This document shows positions 34,893 to 44,149 of a DNA stretch of 64,000 bases, piece by piece. Position numbers and translations under genes: made by a program. Under the pieces are notes generated by a model that worked only from the letters and a program-made list of their open reading frames with translations, was not told where the DNA came from and ran no database searches. The stretch spans positions 1 to 64,000 of the forward strand of contig VFZO01000001.1 of assembly GCA_016871155.1 (NCBI GenBank), in the 5' to 3' direction. Position 1 is the first letter of the stretch. Each line of letters begins with the position of its first letter. This stretch comes from Acidobacteriota bacterium (GTDB taxonomy: Bacteria > Acidobacteriota > Terriglobia > Bryobacterales > Bryobacteraceae).

Positions 34893-35498
34893 CTACTGTA
34901 CAGCCACCGTCACCTGCATGCGGTCCGTCGCGCCGTCGCCGGCCGTGGCCGTCAGTATGTATGTTGTTGTCTTGTCCGGCCGCACCACGAAGCACTGGTT
35001 CGCGCCTGTGGTGAGTCCGGCGGAGGCCGCCGGCGAGACTGAAACCGAAAGGGCTCCTTCGGTGGAGTAGCAAAGCTGCACCGGAGCGCCCGGCGCCGCC
35101 GAGCGGCCCACAACATTGAAATTCTTAATGAGCTCGCGCCCTGGGGCGGCGGGCGCCGGCAGCGCGCTGGATTTTCCGATCGTCACACGGAACGTCTCAC
35201 TCACGGTGCCGCCGGGTCCTGTTGCGGTGAGCGTATAGACCGTATTCTCCACCGGTTTGTGGCCCACGCAGCGATTCAGCGTCGGGCGCAGATCGGTGTC
35301 TTCGGCTGGCTTCATGGTCACGTGGCTGGCATTCTCGGTGCCATAGCAAAGCGTCAGGACCTCGCCCCTTGCGACGGTCGCCGCGTTGCCGTAAAAGTGG
35401 GTGATCTTCGGGGGGGGCGGCGCCTTTTTCGGCGCCGGCGTTTCGGGCTTGGAGCCGCAGGCGCAAAGCGCTATCAGGATCGGGAATAAGCGGCGCAT
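34893..35498 (-). CDS. Lipoprotein with two Ig-like domains
   Basis: A 201-residue probable lipoprotein: MRRLFPILIALCACGS contains a lipobox-like LCAC. A Pro/Lys linker (PAPKKAPPPP) follows, then two similar ~75-residue beta domains, each with 'G..VTLCYGTENA' / 'GAPVQLCYSTEGA', a later Cys (NRCVG / NQCFVV) and 'TVYTLTATGPGG' / 'TTYILTATAGDG'. Each domain thus has one likely disulfide. The domains read as an internal duplication. Function unknown. It is transcribed toward the aldo/keto reductase gene, 26 bases away. Confidence 0.75.
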   Translation of the reverse strand: MRRLFPILIALCACGSKPETPAPKKAPPPPKITHFYGNAATVARGEVLTLCYGTENASHVTMKPAEDTDLRPTLNRCVGHKPVENTVYTLTATGPGGTVSETFRVTIGKSSALPAPAAPGRELIKNFNVVGRSAAPGAPVQLCYSTEGALSVSVSPAASAGLTTGANQCFVVRPDKTTTYILTATAGDGATDRMQVTVAVQ

Positions 35499-35511
35499 CC
35501 GTTCTTCGATT

Positions 35512-35540
35512 TTCGCATGGGGAGGTAGATTGGATATGAT
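35512..35540 (+). promoter_or_regulatory. Possible promoter of the SnoaL-like gene (leaderless?)
   Basis: TTCGCA at 35512-35517 and TATGAT at 35535-35540 are 17 bases apart. The ATG is at 35549, 8 bases after the -10 box, so transcription would start at or beside the start codon. There is no ribosome site between them. Confidence 0.35.
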
Positions 35541-35548
35541 TTGGGGCT

Positions 35549-35953
35549 ATGAGAATTCTTCTTGTTGTTATCGCACTGTCCGCCGCCGCGTTCGCGCAGA
35601 GCGGAGACGAAGCCGCGGTGAAAGCCGCTCACGAAGCGTTTGTGAACGCGGCCAAGGCCGGCGATGCCGCCGCGCTGGGCAAGCTGTTCGCGGACGACCT
35701 GCAGTACAGCCACTCCAACACCTCGCTCGAGAACAAGGCCCAGGCCATCGCCGCTCTGGTAAAGGGCAAAAGCAACTTTGAAGTCCACGAGCAGAAAATC
35801 AAGGTCATGGGCAAGGCCGCTACGATCCGCGCCAGGGTGACCGCCCACAACGCCACCGCCGATATTCCGCTCACCATTCTTCTGGTGTGGGTCAAGAACG
35901 GCAAGCAGTGGCAGTTGACGGAGCGCCAAACCACCCGCCTGCCCGCCAAGTAG
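35549..35953 (+). CDS. Secreted SnoaL-like / DUF4440 protein
   Basis: A 134-residue exported NTF2-fold protein: signal peptide 1-16 (ending AFAQ), then the DUF4440/SnoaL pattern (AVKAAHEAFVNAAKAGDAAALGKLFADDLQYSHSN ... TIRARVTAHN ... LLVWVKNGKQWQLTERQTTRL). Members bind small hydrophobic ligands or act as isomerases or cyclases; no specific role can be given. The following SMP-30-like gene starts one base after its stop, so they share a transcript. Confidence 0.85.
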   Translation: MRILLVVIALSAAAFAQSGDEAAVKAAHEAFVNAAKAGDAAALGKLFADDLQYSHSNTSLENKAQAIAALVKGKSNFEVHEQKIKVMGKAATIRARVTAHNATADIPLTILLVWVKNGKQWQLTERQTTRLPAK

Positions 35954-35954
35954 C

Positions 35955-36803
35955 ATGTTTGCGCCGCTGTTGATCGCGCAAGCCCTCTTCACCGCAACGC
36001 CCTTCACGCCGGAACACAGTTTCACCTCCGCCGTTGAAGGGCCGGCGGTTGACCGCGCCGGCAACGTGTACGCCGTTTCTTTCGCCCGGACGCCGACCAT
36101 CGGAAGGGTGTCGCCGGACGGCAAAGCCGAAGTGTTCGTCGAAATGCCGAACGGAAGCCTGGGAAACGGCATCCGCTTCTCCCACGACTATTCGCGGATG
36201 TTCGTGGCCGACCACACCAACCACAACATTTTGGAGATTGACCCCGTCACGCGCGCCATTCGCGTCTTCGCCCATGAGCCGAAGATGAATCAGCCGAATG
36301 ATGTGGCCATCGGTCCGGACGGCACACTCTGGGCCTCCGACCCCTCCTGGAAACTCGGGACCGGCCAGGTTTGGCGCATCGGCCGCGACGGTAAGGTCAT
36401 GCGCGCCGCCGAGGGCATGGGCACCACCAACGGCATCGATGTGAGCCCGAACGGAAGGTACCTCTACGTAAACGAAAGCGTGCAGCGCAAAGTTTGGCGA
36501 TTCCGGATCGCGAAGGACGGCACCTTGAGCGAAAAGACCCTGCTGATCGAATTCCCGGACTTCGGCATGGACGGTATGAAGGTGGACCGCAAGGGCAACC
36601 TCTACATCACGCGCCATGGCAAAGGAACGGTGGCGGTCGTCTCGCCGAAAGGCAAAGTGCTGCGGGAAGTCGATGTGCTTGGAAAATTTCCAACCAACAT
36701 CACCTTCGGCGGGCCGGACGGCAAGACCTGCTACGTAACCGAGGTCGAAAAGGGCCGCCTGGTGCGTTTCCGCGCGGCGATCGCCGGGCGGCCTAACGGC
36801 TGA
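35955..36803 (+). CDS. SMP-30/gluconolactonase-like propeller protein
   Basis: A 282-residue six-bladed propeller with a short N-terminal signal-like segment. SMP-30/gluconolaconase/LRE family features: EGPAVDRAGNVYAV near 29, MNQPNDVAIGPDGTLWASD near 110, TNGIDVSPNGRYLYVNES near 157, and MDGMKVDRKGNLYITRHG near 202. The Glu, two Asn and Asp that bind metal in family members appear in these blocks. A lactonase acting on sugar lactones is the usual guess. It ends 11 bases inside the convergent receptor-like gene. Confidence 0.85.
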   Translation: MFAPLLIAQALFTATPFTPEHSFTSAVEGPAVDRAGNVYAVSFARTPTIGRVSPDGKAEVFVEMPNGSLGNGIRFSHDYSRMFVADHTNHNILEIDPVTRAIRVFAHEPKMNQPNDVAIGPDGTLWASDPSWKLGTGQVWRIGRDGKVMRAAEGMGTTNGIDVSPNGRYLYVNESVQRKVWRFRIAKDGTLSEKTLLIEFPDFGMDGMKVDRKGNLYITRHGKGTVAVVSPKGKVLREVDVLGKFPTNITFGGPDGKTCYVTEVEKGRLVRFRAAIAGRPNG

Positions 36804-39342
36804 TCCGCAGCGAAAACCGGAACGTCCGGCCCTCGTTGAGCGTGTTGGTGATCACGCCGAAGTTGGGATCCGTCAGCGACACGCCCGGCTCGGCGAACTG
36901 CGGCGTGTTCGACAGATTGATGGACTCAGCCCGAAACGTAACGGACCAATCTTGTTTTACGGGCCACTGCCCGGTGAGTCCGGCATTCCAGTTCCGGATC
37001 GACGCGCGGCGCAAAACGTGGCGGCCCAGGTTGCCGCGCGGCTGGCCCGGCCGGATGAACGCGAACGCTTCGCGCGGCATCTGCCGCCGGGATTGGTCCG
37101 GGTGCGAAATCGTACGGCCCAGCACGGCCGGGTCCACGAGATTCGGCCGGTCGCCGCTAACGCCGTCGACGTTTCCGAAGCCCGGCGCGTCGGACCCGGT
37201 GTTGACGTTGAAAGGGGTTCCGGACTTCAGCAGCAGGACCGAATCGATTCGCCAACGGCCCATCCAGCGCTGCCGCGCGCGCGGCAATTCGTAATCCGCC
37301 TTGGCCAGCAGCGCGTGCGGCGAATCGAAACGGCTCACGCTGCGCAAGTCGCCGGCAACGTCGAACTCGCCCTGGCTTCGGTAGCGGAAGGAGTCGACGT
37401 CGTGGGCCGTGTTCGTATAGTCGCCGCCCAGATCGATCGCCTTGCTTAGCCAGTAGGACGTCTCCATCGAGATACCGTGAAACGATTTCGCGGTCAGGGT
37501 GGTGCGAAACGCGTCGAAGTAGCCGCGCGACGAATTCATCACGCGGCGGATCTCGCCCACATTCTGCATCGTGCGGCGCGCGTCCACCGTCGCGGTTGTC
37601 AGCGGAAGGTCCGCCTTCGGATGCGCCCGGTTCAGATACCAGTGGTTCAGGACCTTCAACGAACGGCTGCCGGCGTAGGCGAGCTGCCAAAACCAATTGC
37701 GGGCGGGTTCCAGCTCCCACACGAGGTGATACTGCTGCGAGTACGGGCTGACCAGGTTCGGCTGATAGCCGTAAAAGACGGACTGTCGCGGCGGGTTGGA
37801 GCGAACGTCGTAGCCGCCGTTCAGAATGCGGAGCATGTCCGGGTCCTGAATCACCGACTTCGCATTGTTCGGCGGATTGAAGCGAACCTGCTGAAACGTC
37901 ACCGGGAACACTTCGCCATAGTGAAAACCGTATCCCAGCCGCCACACGCCCAGGCGGCGTGGCATCTTGTAGGCCAGGCCCAACGACGGCCCCAAGTTGT
38001 TCGAATCGGAATAGTACGGAACGCGGTCGATGTTGTTCACCTCCACTGGGCGCGAGATGGGCCGGTACCCGAGCGTCCCATTGACGGTCAGCCGCAGCGT
38101 GGCTGTCCACCGGACGGCCCCGTAGAACCAGTTGTCCCAATTGCGATAGCCGCGGTGCAGTTCCCCTTGCGCAATCCAGAATGTGGAGGGCAGGCCCAGG
38201 CGCATGTTTGTGATCGTGTTGTTGCCGTAGTTATTGAAGAAGGCCATGGCGTTGACGTGCGCGTCGGACTCGCGTCCATTCATTTGGCGGCGCAGCAATT
38301 CGAAGCCGGCCTTCCATTGCACGCGGCCCGCCGTGCGGGAGATCTGAAACGCCGGCTTCCAGAGGTTTTGCGCCCGGTCGATGGGCACCGCGTTATTATC
38401 GCTGATCGCGCGCAGCAGCCCGCTGGTAAAGATCTGGTAGCCGATCGCCTCGTTCTCCAGCACAATCAGCGACCGCGTGCGGTCGAAGCGCAGCGCTCCT
38501 ACGGTTACTGTACGCGGCGACCATACGCGCCGCCACTGCAAGCCCGCTTGATGCGACATCGTCGTAGTGTCCGGGTTCTGTCCCTGCACCAACTGGAACG
38601 CCTTCACCCGCGCGGCCACGTGGCTATAGTTCGCGATCACCGTATCGCGGCTCGCCACCGATTGATCCAGCCGCAAATTCGCAGAGTCATTATCCACCCG
38701 CTGCGGTGCGTTCGTATTCAGCATGCGCGCGTCGATATCCGTACGGTTTGGAAGTGTGGCGGGATAAGCGTTCAGCAGCCGTTCGACGAATGCGCGCACC
38801 TGCGGGTGCGTTGCTAACGGCGTCCGCTCGTCCGGCGCCGGCACTTGCACATTACCGTTCACGATGCCGCGGATCTGTTGGCGCGACCCGTCGATCGACA
38901 GCCGCGCTCCGCGCCACAGCCGGCCGGTGACCGCGGCATTCACGTTGTTCTCGCGCGCGGGCAGCACGCCGCCAACCTGGAAAAACGCACGCGCGGTGAA
39001 CAGGCTGTTCAGATGCATCCAATTCAGGTGCCCATGCCAATCGGCCGCGCCGGTCCTTGGCGCCAGAAGAATGGGCACGCTCGGCGAGGTGCCGAACTCC
39101 GAACCGTAGTAGTTGCGCTCCGCCTGGAACTCCGTAGTGATAGTCGGCGTCACGCCCAGGCGCTGATTGATTTCCTTCAACGCGTTGTTGTCGATCAAAT
39201 TGAACTGGACGTTTTCGTTTCGGCGGCTTTCGCCGGCGTTCGCATCGGTTTGGCCCAGTAAGTTCAGGTCCGTGCGCTTCTGCGGTTGCTGGCACAACGC
39301 CGCGGCCGCGAACGCTAGCGGAACGAGTCTATGCATTCCCAA
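36793..39342 (-). CDS. Oar-like outer-membrane barrel lacking the usual N-terminal domain
   Basis: An 849-residue outer-membrane protein: signal peptide about 1-17, then, instead of a CarboxypepD-like domain and complete plug, a short segment (NENVQFNLIDNNALKEINQRLG ... EFQAERNYYGSEFG) that matches only the last part of an Oar-type plug. The barrel that follows has typical Oar features (FNPP..., 'SPYSQQYHLVWE', 'SYWLSKAIDLGG', 'FRAESINLSNTPQFAEPG') and ends in RISR rather than an aromatic residue. It may be an accessory barrel or a receptor with a reduced plug. Convergent with the SMP-30-like gene (11-base overlap). Confidence 0.8.
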   Translation of the reverse strand: MGMHRLVPLAFAAAALCQQPQKRTDLNLLGQTDANAGESRRNENVQFNLIDNNALKEINQRLGVTPTITTEFQAERNYYGSEFGTSPSVPILLAPRTGAADWHGHLNWMHLNSLFTARAFFQVGGVLPARENNVNAAVTGRLWRGARLSIDGSRQQIRGIVNGNVQVPAPDERTPLATHPQVRAFVERLLNAYPATLPNRTDIDARMLNTNAPQRVDNDSANLRLDQSVASRDTVIANYSHVAARVKAFQLVQGQNPDTTTMSHQAGLQWRRVWSPRTVTVGALRFDRTRSLIVLENEAIGYQIFTSGLLRAISDNNAVPIDRAQNLWKPAFQISRTAGRVQWKAGFELLRRQMNGRESDAHVNAMAFFNNYGNNTITNMRLGLPSTFWIAQGELHRGYRNWDNWFYGAVRWTATLRLTVNGTLGYRPISRPVEVNNIDRVPYYSDSNNLGPSLGLAYKMPRRLGVWRLGYGFHYGEVFPVTFQQVRFNPPNNAKSVIQDPDMLRILNGGYDVRSNPPRQSVFYGYQPNLVSPYSQQYHLVWELEPARNWFWQLAYAGSRSLKVLNHWYLNRAHPKADLPLTTATVDARRTMQNVGEIRRVMNSSRGYFDAFRTTLTAKSFHGISMETSYWLSKAIDLGGDYTNTAHDVDSFRYRSQGEFDVAGDLRSVSRFDSPHALLAKADYELPRARQRWMGRWRIDSVLLLKSGTPFNVNTGSDAPGFGNVDGVSGDRPNLVDPAVLGRTISHPDQSRRQMPREAFAFIRPGQPRGNLGRHVLRRASIRNWNAGLTGQWPVKQDWSVTFRAESINLSNTPQFAEPGVSLTDPNFGVITNTLNEGRTFRFSLRISR

Positions 39343-39515
39343 TCTTTAGGATCGCACGCAGCCCCTCCCGGATTTGTCAATTGGCCGCCGCGGTGGCGAT
39401 ATCGCCAATCCAACCCGCTGCGATCAGGGCACCATCACGGTGGACGTGCGCGCCGGTCTCAAATACCATGGCTTCAGAGCGGTTCGCCCGGCGCGCCGCT
39501 CCGGAGGATCAGACT

Positions 39516-39926
39516 GTGGCGATACCCGTACGCGGCTTGACGCCGCTCCTGCAGGTCTACGACATGCCCGCATCGGTGCGGTTCTACCGGGACTTGCTCG
39601 GCTTTGAGATCGTGGAGCACTCCCCGACGCTCGACAACGGTTCGTTCCATTGGGCGCTGTTGCGCCTGGGCGGTGCGGAGTTGATGCTGAACACCGCGTA
39701 CGAATTCGATTCCGAACGGCCCGTGCCGGCGGACCCGGCCCGCCTGGCCGCGCACGGCGATACTTGCATCTATCTCGGCTGTCCGGATGTCGACGCTGCG
39801 TTCGAGGAGATCACTGCGAAGGGCTGGCCGGCCGGTCCGCCCGCTATCGCGCCTTATGGAATGAAGCAGCTTTATTTGAAAGACCCGGATGGGTACGGTA
39901 TTTGCCTGCAGTGGCCGGTGGAATAG
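39516..39926 (+). CDS. VOC-family (glyoxalase/bleomycin-resistance fold) protein
   Basis: A 136-residue VOC protein: LTPLLQVYDMPASVRFYRDLLGFEIVEH, SFHWALLRLGGAELMLN, DTCIYLGCPDVDAAFEEITAKGWPAG and MKQLYLKDPDGYGICLQWP. Metal ligands of the fold may be His, Glu and the final Glu-equivalent; some are replaced here. The GTG at 39516 is chosen because GGAGGA lies 7 bases upstream; an in-frame ATG at 39468 would add 16 residues without homology. The 173 bases between this gene and the upstream divergent receptor hold no other gene I can support. Substrate unknown. Confidence 0.83.
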   Translation: MAIPVRGLTPLLQVYDMPASVRFYRDLLGFEIVEHSPTLDNGSFHWALLRLGGAELMLNTAYEFDSERPVPADPARLAAHGDTCIYLGCPDVDAAFEEITAKGWPAGPPAIAPYGMKQLYLKDPDGYGICLQWPVE

Positions 39927-39936
39927 CCCCTGCCCC

Positions 39937-42426
39937 TCAGGCCATACAAACCGCCCGCAGCCTGTCCTCCAGCACGAACTGCTCGTTCTCGGTAAGCTTT
40001 CGGCCATTCCGCGTCAGGTAGAACACATCCAGCGCTTTGTGCGCCTCCGTGTCGATCAGTACCACCTCGACATTGAAGCCGCTCTCCGCGAATACGCTGG
40101 CGAAGTCGTACAGCAGGCCAATGCGATCCTCGGCGATCACCTCGACAAGAGTGGCATGGAGGGACGCCTCGCCATCGAAGTAGATCGACGGCCGCAACCG
40201 CTCCGCCGCGCCCTTCGGTGTCGCCGGACGCATGCGGCGTTCCAGCATCTGGCGCACATCCAGCGTGCCCATCGCGGCCTTCTCCACTGTGGAGCGCAGG
40301 CGGTCCACCTCGCTCGGGTTCAGTTCCAACGTCCGGCCTGGATCGGCGAACGTAAAGGAATCGAGCACTTCGTTCTTTGAGTTGGAGAACGCCTCAGCCT
40401 TCACGATGTCCATTCCAAACCCGCTCAACGCGCCCACGATCGACGCGAACAAGCGAGGCCGGTCCAGCGTGATCACCGTTAGTTTCCAAACGCCACCGCG
40501 CCGCACCAGTTCGACTCCGGCTCCGCCATTGCGCGCCTGCTCTTCCAGCTTCAGATGAGCGGCGATTTCGTCCTTATCGTGCGTGCGAAGGTAGCGGCTG
40601 GGGAAGCCCTCCAGAAAGTCGCTCTCAGGCGCGCCGTCCGCGGCGTGAATGCGGTCGGTGTCCAATTCGCGCGTCAGTTCACGCATGCCGATCGAATAGA
40701 CCCGCCACAACTGATCCAGGCGCCACGGCGTCATCGCCGTTGGATTCACTCCGCTGATATCGGCATAGGTCATCAACGCCAGATAGCGGAGATTCTCGAC
40801 CGTGCCGGCCTTGGCGGCCAGGTCCTTCGCCGTCGACGGTTCGTCCAGATCGCGGCCGTTCATGATCGACGAGAGCACCAGATGCTGCTCCACCAGGAAA
40901 CGCACGAAGCCGCGCTCCTCCTCCGGCATCTGGATCCGCTGCATGATCGTTTCCCCGAGGCGGGCCGACTCCTGCGCGTGCGTTGGGCCGTCTATGGACT
41001 TGCCGATGTCGTGCAGCAGAATTGCGAACACCAGCAGCGGGACCGACTCCACCTCCGTCAGCAGCTCCGAGAACCGCCGCCGCGCCGCGTCTTTGTTGTT
41101 CCGCAGTTCCAGCAGACTCTCCGCAACGATCAGCGTGTGTTCGTCGACCGTGTAGCGGTGATAAAAGTCGCGAATCACGAAGCCTTCGATCATCCGCCAC
41201 TCCGGCATAACGGCGCCCAGCAGGCCCGTGTCGTGCAGGATGCGAAGCGCCTGCATGGCGTGCGGCAGCGAAAAAATCTCTCGCAAATGGTTCCAAAGCG
41301 GCCGCTCCGCCGCGAAGAAGGTCTCGATGGCGGGTAGCGCGCGCTCGATGCGGCGCTCGGTGTCGGCGGCTGGCGGCAGACCGTGGCGGGCCGTGAATCG
41401 AACCACCCGCAGCGCCAACTCCGGATCGCTTTCCAGCGACTGCGGATTGCGCAGCAGCAGCCGTTCCTTGCTGACTGAAATTTCGGAGGTCGAAAGGCGC
41501 GTGCGCCATTCCCGGAACTGCGTGAAGAGGCCGCTGGGTATCGCCGTTTCCGTTACGTCGATGGCCTGCCGGGCCGCGCGATGGATGCGGCGCGCGGACA
41601 GGAAGTACTGGCGCATCCACTTTTCGACCGGGAGCGGACCGCCGGCAAAAGGCTGCTTGACGATCTCTTCCTGCGCGTCGAACTGCAAAACGTTCTGATC
41701 GCGCCCCGCGGTGAAGTGAAGGTAGCAGCGTATGGCGTACAGAAACTCGATCTCCCGCGCCAACTCGGAGAGCCAGTCTGGAAGCTCGCGGGCCGGGTCG
41801 TTGAGCTTCGCCAGCCAGCCAATCACATGCAGGTCACGCAGACCGCCCGGAGCCTCCTTTATGTTCGGCTCCAGGTGATACACCGTGTTCTGAAACTTCT
41901 CGTGGCGATCGCGGGTCTGGCGGACCAGTCCCTTGATGAGTGCCTGGCGTTCGGCGGCGATGAACTTGGGAAGGCGCACGGCCAGTTTCTGGTAGAGTCC
42001 CGAGTCGCCGCACAGGAATCTCTGATCCAGCAGGCTGATCGACAACTCCAGATTGCCGGTATGCAGTTGGCAGCACTCTTCGACCGTGTGGACCGAGTGG
42101 CTCAGACGCAGACCGCCGTCCCAGCCTTTCCGCAAAAACGTGGAAAGGGCATCGCGGGCCTTTTCGTCCTGCGACGCCTTATCCACAAGTAAAAGGATGT
42201 CTATGTCGGAATGAGGAAAAAGTTCGGAACGGCCGAAACCGCCGACGGCGGCCACGGCCATTCCCTTGGAAAACACGGGGGCAAGATGCTTCTCGAACGA
42301 CTCCCGGATGAGTTCATCGACGGAAGCGGATCTCTCCGGAAGAATGGCGACGGGGTTTCCGCCAGAGAAAAACCGTTCCCGCAAGTCCGGGAGCGGCCCG
42401 CTAGAGGGCGGCTTCTCCGCGCTCAT
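39937..42426 (-). CDS. glnD: Bifunctional PII uridylyltransferase/uridylyl-removing enzyme
   Basis: An 829-residue nitrogen sensor that uridylylates PII (GlnB) under nitrogen limitation and removes UMP when glutamine is abundant. Order: nucleotidyltransferase domain (GGFGRSELFPHSDIDILLL near 62-80), GlnD linker, HD domain (YTVDEHTLIV ... FAILLHDIGK near 450-480; HD metal ligands present), and two C-terminal ACT domains (VITLDRPRLFASIVGAL; VEVIAEDRIGLLYDFASVF). Size matches the family (~850-900). The start at 42426 overlaps the 3' end of glnB by 26 bases, so it is coupled in an amtB-glnB-glnD operon. Confidence 0.95.
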   Translation of the reverse strand: MSAEKPPSSGPLPDLRERFFSGGNPVAILPERSASVDELIRESFEKHLAPVFSKGMAVAAVGGFGRSELFPHSDIDILLLVDKASQDEKARDALSTFLRKGWDGGLRLSHSVHTVEECCQLHTGNLELSISLLDQRFLCGDSGLYQKLAVRLPKFIAAERQALIKGLVRQTRDRHEKFQNTVYHLEPNIKEAPGGLRDLHVIGWLAKLNDPARELPDWLSELAREIEFLYAIRCYLHFTAGRDQNVLQFDAQEEIVKQPFAGGPLPVEKWMRQYFLSARRIHRAARQAIDVTETAIPSGLFTQFREWRTRLSTSEISVSKERLLLRNPQSLESDPELALRVVRFTARHGLPPAADTERRIERALPAIETFFAAERPLWNHLREIFSLPHAMQALRILHDTGLLGAVMPEWRMIEGFVIRDFYHRYTVDEHTLIVAESLLELRNNKDAARRRFSELLTEVESVPLLVFAILLHDIGKSIDGPTHAQESARLGETIMQRIQMPEEERGFVRFLVEQHLVLSSIMNGRDLDEPSTAKDLAAKAGTVENLRYLALMTYADISGVNPTAMTPWRLDQLWRVYSIGMRELTRELDTDRIHAADGAPESDFLEGFPSRYLRTHDKDEIAAHLKLEEQARNGGAGVELVRRGGVWKLTVITLDRPRLFASIVGALSGFGMDIVKAEAFSNSKNEVLDSFTFADPGRTLELNPSEVDRLRSTVEKAAMGTLDVRQMLERRMRPATPKGAAERLRPSIYFDGEASLHATLVEVIAEDRIGLLYDFASVFAESGFNVEVVLIDTEAHKALDVFYLTRNGRKLTENEQFVLEDRLRAVCMA

Positions 42427-42739
42427 CGTTACGGATTCGGATCGCGTCGGCCACGTCGTAGACAAAGATCTTTCCGTCGCCGATCTTTCCTGTCTTTGCC
42501 GCGGCAGCTACAGCGCGAACCACCTCGTCGGCGCGCGCGGAGGCAACCACCATTTCCACTTTCACTTTCGGGAGAAGGTCCACCTGGTATTCTTGGCCCC
42601 GGTAGACTTCCTTGTGCCCTTTCTGGCGGCCATGGCCGCGCACTTCGGAAACCGTCATGCCGTCGACGCCAATGGCCTTGAGCGCTTCCTTCACTTCTTC
42701 CAGCTTAAAGGGCTGAATCACTGCTTCGATTTTTTTCAT
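42401..42739 (-). CDS. glnB: Nitrogen regulatory protein PII
   Basis: A 112-residue PII signal protein. MKKIEAVIQPFKLEEVKEAL is the canonical N-terminus; the T-loop has the uridylylation tyrosine at position 51 (RGQEYQ); the ATP-binding B-loop is KTGKIGDGKIFV near 85-96, and RIRNDERGEAAL is the C-loop end. It carries 2-oxoglutarate and energy status to AmtB, GlnD and other targets. As it lies directly after amtB (24 bases) it could equally be called glnK; sequence alone does not separate the two. Confidence 0.95.
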   Translation of the reverse strand: MKKIEAVIQPFKLEEVKEALKAIGVDGMTVSEVRGHGRQKGHKEVYRGQEYQVDLLPKVKVEMVVASARADEVVRAVAAAAKTGKIGDGKIFVYDVADAIRIRNDERGEAAL

Positions 42740-42763
42740 TGTTCGTTCTCCGTGGTTCCCAGC

Positions 42764-44149
42764 CTACGCTTCCAGGTTATAGCCTTCTTCGCCGTGTTGC
42801 GAAAGATCGAGGCCTTCGGTCTCTTCTTCCGGTGACAAGTTGAGCCCGCCCGTGACCGCGGAGACGGCCTTCAGCAGTAGAAATGTCGCGACGCCGGCGA
42901 TCACCCAGGCGATGCCAACGCCGATCAACTGATTCACGACCTGACCGCCATTGCCCTCCAACAGACCGACAGGGAGAGCGTTGCCCGCCGCGTCCTTGAA
43001 CGGCGCGTTGATATCTTTCGTCGCAAAGACGCCTGTCAGAATGGCGCCAAGCGTGCCGCCCGCGCCATGCACGCCGAACGCGTCGAGCGAGTCGTCATAG
43101 CCCAGCATGTGCTTCACCTTCACCACCATGTAGAAGCAGAAGATACCGGCGAGGAAGCCGATCATCAGCGCCGGCATCGGCTTCACAAAGCCCGCGCCCG
43201 GTGTGATGGCCACCAACCCGGCGACCGCGCCCGAAATTCCGCCCAGCACCGACGGCTTACCATGCATCATCCACTCCGCCGCCAACCAGCCCAGGGCCGC
43301 TGCCGCCGCGCCGAAGTGCGTCGCGACGAACGCCGAAGTGGCCAGGCTGCCGGAACCGAGCGCCGATCCGGCGTTAAAGCCAAACCAGCCGACCCACAGC
43401 AGGCAAGCGCCGATAAAGCTCAGCACCAGAGAGTGCGGCTTCATCGGTTCATTGGGATACCCTTTGCGCTTCCCCATCACCAGGGCGCAGACCAGCGCCG
43501 AGACGCCCGAACTGATGTGCACAACGGTGCCGCCCGCAAAATCCAAACACGGAATCTTGCCGCCCAGGAATGCGTTCAACAGGCCGCCGTTGCCCCAAAC
43601 CATGTGAGCGAGCGGGAAGTAGACGACGATTGACCAGAGAATCGTAAAAAGCACCATCGCGCTGAATTTCATCCGTTCCGCGAATGCGCCCGTGATCAGC
43701 GCCGGTGTGATAATCGCGAACATCATCTGGAAGGTCATGAACGTCTGATGCGGAATCGTTGCCGCATAGGTCGTGTTGGGATCGGCTCCCACACCCTCTA
43801 GGAAGGCATAGCGAAAATCCCCTAGGAAAGAACTGCCATCCGCGAAGCTCAAGCTATAGCCGATTAATGCCCAGAGAACGGTTGCGATGGCCATGAGAAT
43901 AAAACTCTGCATCATCGTCCCGAGCACATTTTTCTTGCGGACCAGGCCTCCGTAAAACAGGGCGAGGCCGGGGCCCGTCATCATCAACACCAAGGCGCAG
44001 CTTACGAGCATCCAGGCGTTATCCGCGTTCATCTGGGCGGATTTGATTCCAGCTTCCAGTGCGGCTGACGGGCTGGGCGTGGCGGCCTGCGAGAACACCT
44101 GAACAGCACCGGCCAGCGATAACGACAACATCGAAAATAACCGTTTCAT
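42764..44149 (-). CDS. amtB: Ammonium transporter (Amt family)
   Basis: Inner-membrane ammonium channel of 461 aa with an N-terminal signal peptide (1-21, ...FSQA) and 11 helices. Family motifs: GPGLALFYGGLVRKKNVL near 60, AHMVWGNGGLL (first pore His) near 185, and DAFGVHGAGGTLGAILTGVF (second pore His) near 330. The ATG at 44149 is preferred over 44188 because of AGAGGAGAG just upstream and the signal peptide. PII would close the channel at high nitrogen. First gene of the amtB-glnB-glnD operon; a porin gene is divergent. Confidence 0.95.
   Translation of the reverse strand: MKRLFSMLSLSLAGAVQVFSQAATPSPSAALEAGIKSAQMNADNAWMLVSCALVLMMTGPGLALFYGGLVRKKNVLGTMMQSFILMAIATVLWALIGYSLSFADGSSFLGDFRYAFLEGVGADPNTTYAATIPHQTFMTFQMMFAIITPALITGAFAERMKFSAMVLFTILWSIVVYFPLAHMVWGNGGLLNAFLGGKIPCLDFAGGTVVHISSGVSALVCALVMGKRKGYPNEPMKPHSLVLSFIGACLLWVGWFGFNAGSALGSGSLATSAFVATHFGAAAAALGWLAAEWMMHGKPSVLGGISGAVAGLVAITPGAGFVKPMPALMIGFLAGIFCFYMVVKVKHMLGYDDSLDAFGVHGAGGTLGAILTGVFATKDINAPFKDAAGNALPVGLLEGNGGQVVNQLIGVGIAWVIAGVATFLLLKAVSAVTGGLNLSPEEETEGLDLSQHGEEGYNLEA

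Noticed and set aside
39374-39515. Protein-like reading upstream of the VOC gene in two frames
   Set aside because: Short, no family, and the GGAGGA plus GTG at 39516 gives a better start for the VOC gene.
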